From the NCBI RefSeq assembly GCF_052156535.1, contig NZ_JBQKUP010000032.1, positions 124,001 to 188,000 of the forward strand: 64,000 nt of DNA, read 5' to 3'. The DNA comes from Nitrospira_E sp052156535 (lineage in GTDB: Bacteria > Nitrospirota > Nitrospiria > Nitrospirales > UBA8639). Position numbers and translations under genes: made by a program. Below the pieces are notes generated by a model. It saw only the letters and a program-made list of their open reading frames with translations. It was not told the DNA's origin and did not search any database. Numbering within the stretch: the first letter of the stretch is position 1; the number at the start of each line of letters is the position of its first letter. This document shows positions 62,084 to 64,000 of the stretch, piece after piece.

Positions 62084-64000
62084 AATGTTCGAACGATTCA
62101 CGGATCGTGGTAGAAAAATCATCATCCTTGCCAGAGAAGAAGCGGAACGGCACCAAAACGATTATCTGGGTACCGAGCATTTGGTTCTCGCGATTCTTCG
62201 AGAGTCAGACGGCATAGCCTTGATGATCATCAAAAAAATGGGTCTCTCGCCGGAACAAATCCGCCTTGAAATAGAACGGAATTTGCCTGGAGGTGGGACA
62301 ACGGTTACCTTCGGTGAAATCCCATTCAGTCCCAGAGTCAAAAAAGTTATTGAGTATGGTGTTGAGGAGGCCAGACTGCTGGGCCACAACCATATCGGAA
62401 GTGAACATTTACTCCTTGGCCTTCTCCGTGAGGAAGAAGGCATAGGCGGGAAGGTCCTTCGGAGTTTAGGGGCCAATCTTTTAACGGCTCGTCAATTGAC
62501 CGTCACATTTCTTCGAAAATCAGGAACCAGGGAGCGAGATAAGAAAAGTAGCACACCTGCGTTGGATGAATTTGGTAGGGATTTGACGCAATTGGCTCAG
62601 GAGGGAACGCTGGACCCTGTTATTGGACGTTCAGATGAGATTCAAAGGGTTCTTCAAATTCTCAGCCGTCGAACGAAAAATAACCCGGCGTTAATTGGTG
62701 AATCCGGAGTGGGTAAAACAGCTATTGTGGAAGGTCTGGCTCAGCGGATCATTGGCCTGGATGTTCCAGACAATTTATTGAATCGTAGGGTCATTGCCTT
62801 GGATCTTGGTTCCTTGGTAGCAGGTACCAAATATCGGGGACAATTTGAGGAACGTCTCAAGGTGGTGATGAAAGAAATTTCCCAAGCCGGGAATATCATT
62901 CTCTTTATTGATGAACTTCACACGCTAGTTGGTGCAGGTGCTGCTGAAGGGTCAATTGATGCTGCGAATATGTTAAAACCGGCTTTGTCTCGTGGGGAAA
63001 TTCAATGCATTGGTGCAACAACCCTGGATGAATATCGAAAACATATTGAAAAGGATGGGGCACTCAAGCGGCGGTTTCAGCCCATTTATGTTCAGCCTCC
63101 TTCAGTAGAAGAGACTGTTCAAATCATTCAGGGCCTTCGTGATCGATACGAAGAACATCATGGAATTGAAATTACGGATGAGGCGGTTGAAGAGGCCGTG
63201 AAGCTGAGTGAACGATATATCACCGACAGATTTTTGCCTGATAAGGCTATTGATCTTATCGATGAAACCGGTTCGCGAGCAAAGTTACTAACGTATGCCC
63301 TCCCTCCTGAGTTGAAGTCTCTGGAACAGGAACTCAAAAGAGTCGCTCGTGAAAAAGAAGTGGCAATCGGGCTCCAGAATTTTGAAGAAGCCGTGAAATT
63401 TCGCGAAGAGGAAGAACGATTCCGAAAATTATTAGATGATTCCAAGCGTGATTGGAAGAAAAAACAAGAGAAAAACAAACCGGTTATCTCCGGTGAGGAT
63501 GTCGCCTATGTCATTTCGAAAATGACAGGGATTCCCTTGTTTAAACTTGAAGAAGAAGAATCTGAAAAACTGCTGCATATGGAGGATTATCTTCACAAGC
63601 GTATTATCGGACAGGAAGAAGCTATCTCTGCGGTCTGTCGGTCCATTCGTCGGTCGCGGGCTGGTTTGAAAGATGCCAAAAAACCCATTGGGTCGTTTAT
63701 TTTCCTTGGACCGACCGGAGTTGGTAAGACGGAGTTGGCTCGCGCATTAGCAGAATTCTTGTTCAATACTGATGATGCGTTAATCAGAGTAGACATGTCA
63801 GAGTACCAGGAGAAATTTACCAGTTCACGGCTGTTTGGAGCCCCTCCTGGTTACGTGGGGTATGAGGAAGGTGGGCAATTGACGGAGAAAGTAAGACGTC
63901 GTCCTTATTCAGTAGTATTATTTGATGAAATTGAAAAGGCCCATCCAGATATTTTTAATGTGTTGTTGCAGGTACTTGATGATGGAGTATTGACGGATAG
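62084..64000 (+). CDS. clpC: ClpC-type AAA+ unfoldase (partial, C-terminus beyond window)
   Basis: 639 codons are visible from the ATG at 62084 (AGAGGAGG 6 bases upstream); the frame is open at the right edge. The N-terminal Clp repeat domain (FTDRGRKIIILAREEAERH, GTEHLVLAIL and GSEHLLLGLL) spans about 1-145. AAA domain 1 follows with Walker A GESGVGKTAIVEGLA near 205 and Walker B IILFIDELHTLVGAGAAEG. A UVR-like coiled coil motif EEAVKFREEEERFRKLL near 430, then AAA domain 2 with GPTGVGKTELARALAEF near 545. The UVR motif marks ClpC rather than ClpA or ClpB. It delivers substrates to ClpP. Confidence 0.95.

Overview
The window is a chromosomal segment of a Gram-negative bacterium of moderate GC. 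Lol lipoprotein transport, apolipoprotein N-acyltransferase and LpoA-like/TPR genes show an outer membrane. A membrane-anchored multiheme cytochrome c, a second exported cytochrome c and a His-rich SmbP-like protein resembling those of nitrifiers suggest a Nitrospira-like organism (Nitrospirota). That assignment is inference from gene content, not from a marker-gene phylogeny. Most of the window is core housekeeping in long runs with ATGA overlaps.

Layout. 1-3.4 kb (minus): gap-pgk-tpiA-secG, lower glycolysis plus a Sec subunit cut by the left edge, behind a recognisable sigma70-type promoter. 3.7-7.5 kb (minus): trpS, a site-2-protease-family protein and a TPR/periplasmic-binding lipoprotein-activator-like protein. 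7.6-11.3 kb (plus): xerD-like recombinase, a small zinc ribbon, an exported flavodoxin-like protein and two unrecognised genes. 11.3-16.3 kb: TPR protein, histone-deacetylase-family amidohydrolase, pentaheme cytochrome, double rhodanese, SmbP-like protein and nitrilase-family amidase. 16.4-17.6 kb: a coiled-coil/HhH lipoprotein gene bracketed by two inverted copies of a ~146-bp MITE-like repeat. 17.6-24.5 kb (minus): rpmB, a 63-codon ORF, lnt, prfB (with the programmed +1 frameshift), lysS, lolCE and lolD, a lipoprotein-maturation and translation cluster.

24.5-30.6 kb is the accessory region. It holds a large exported protein of about 1,058 residues that is split into two frames exactly at a run of ten C residues, plus two small exported/lipid-anchored unknown proteins transcribed divergently and several hundred bases of apparently empty DNA. 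This is the best candidate in the window for undescribed biology (phase-variable secreted protein, or a decaying one).

30.6-36 kb: recG, tRNA-Leu(CAA), a strongly signalled exported unknown (canonical promoter, strong RBS, strong terminator), a TusA-like protein, rsmI and a wrecked SDR pseudogene. 36-50 kb (plus): the tetrapyrrole run hemX-like/hemA/hemC/cobA-hemD fusion/CBS protein/hemB, continuing into ribF, tilS, hpt, ftsH, folP and glmM. 50-54.5 kb: comEC, a pentapeptide-repeat protein and a ZIP metal transporter with a perfect 8-3-8 palindrome upstream. 54.6-64 kb: a 1,236-aa fusion of a YyaL/DUF255-type protein with an aldo/keto reductase, a small cytochrome c, a J-domain protein, an ArsC/Spx-family protein, a CxxC protein, nadK and the start of clpC, cut by the right edge.

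All functions are read from motifs by eye; no database search was possible.
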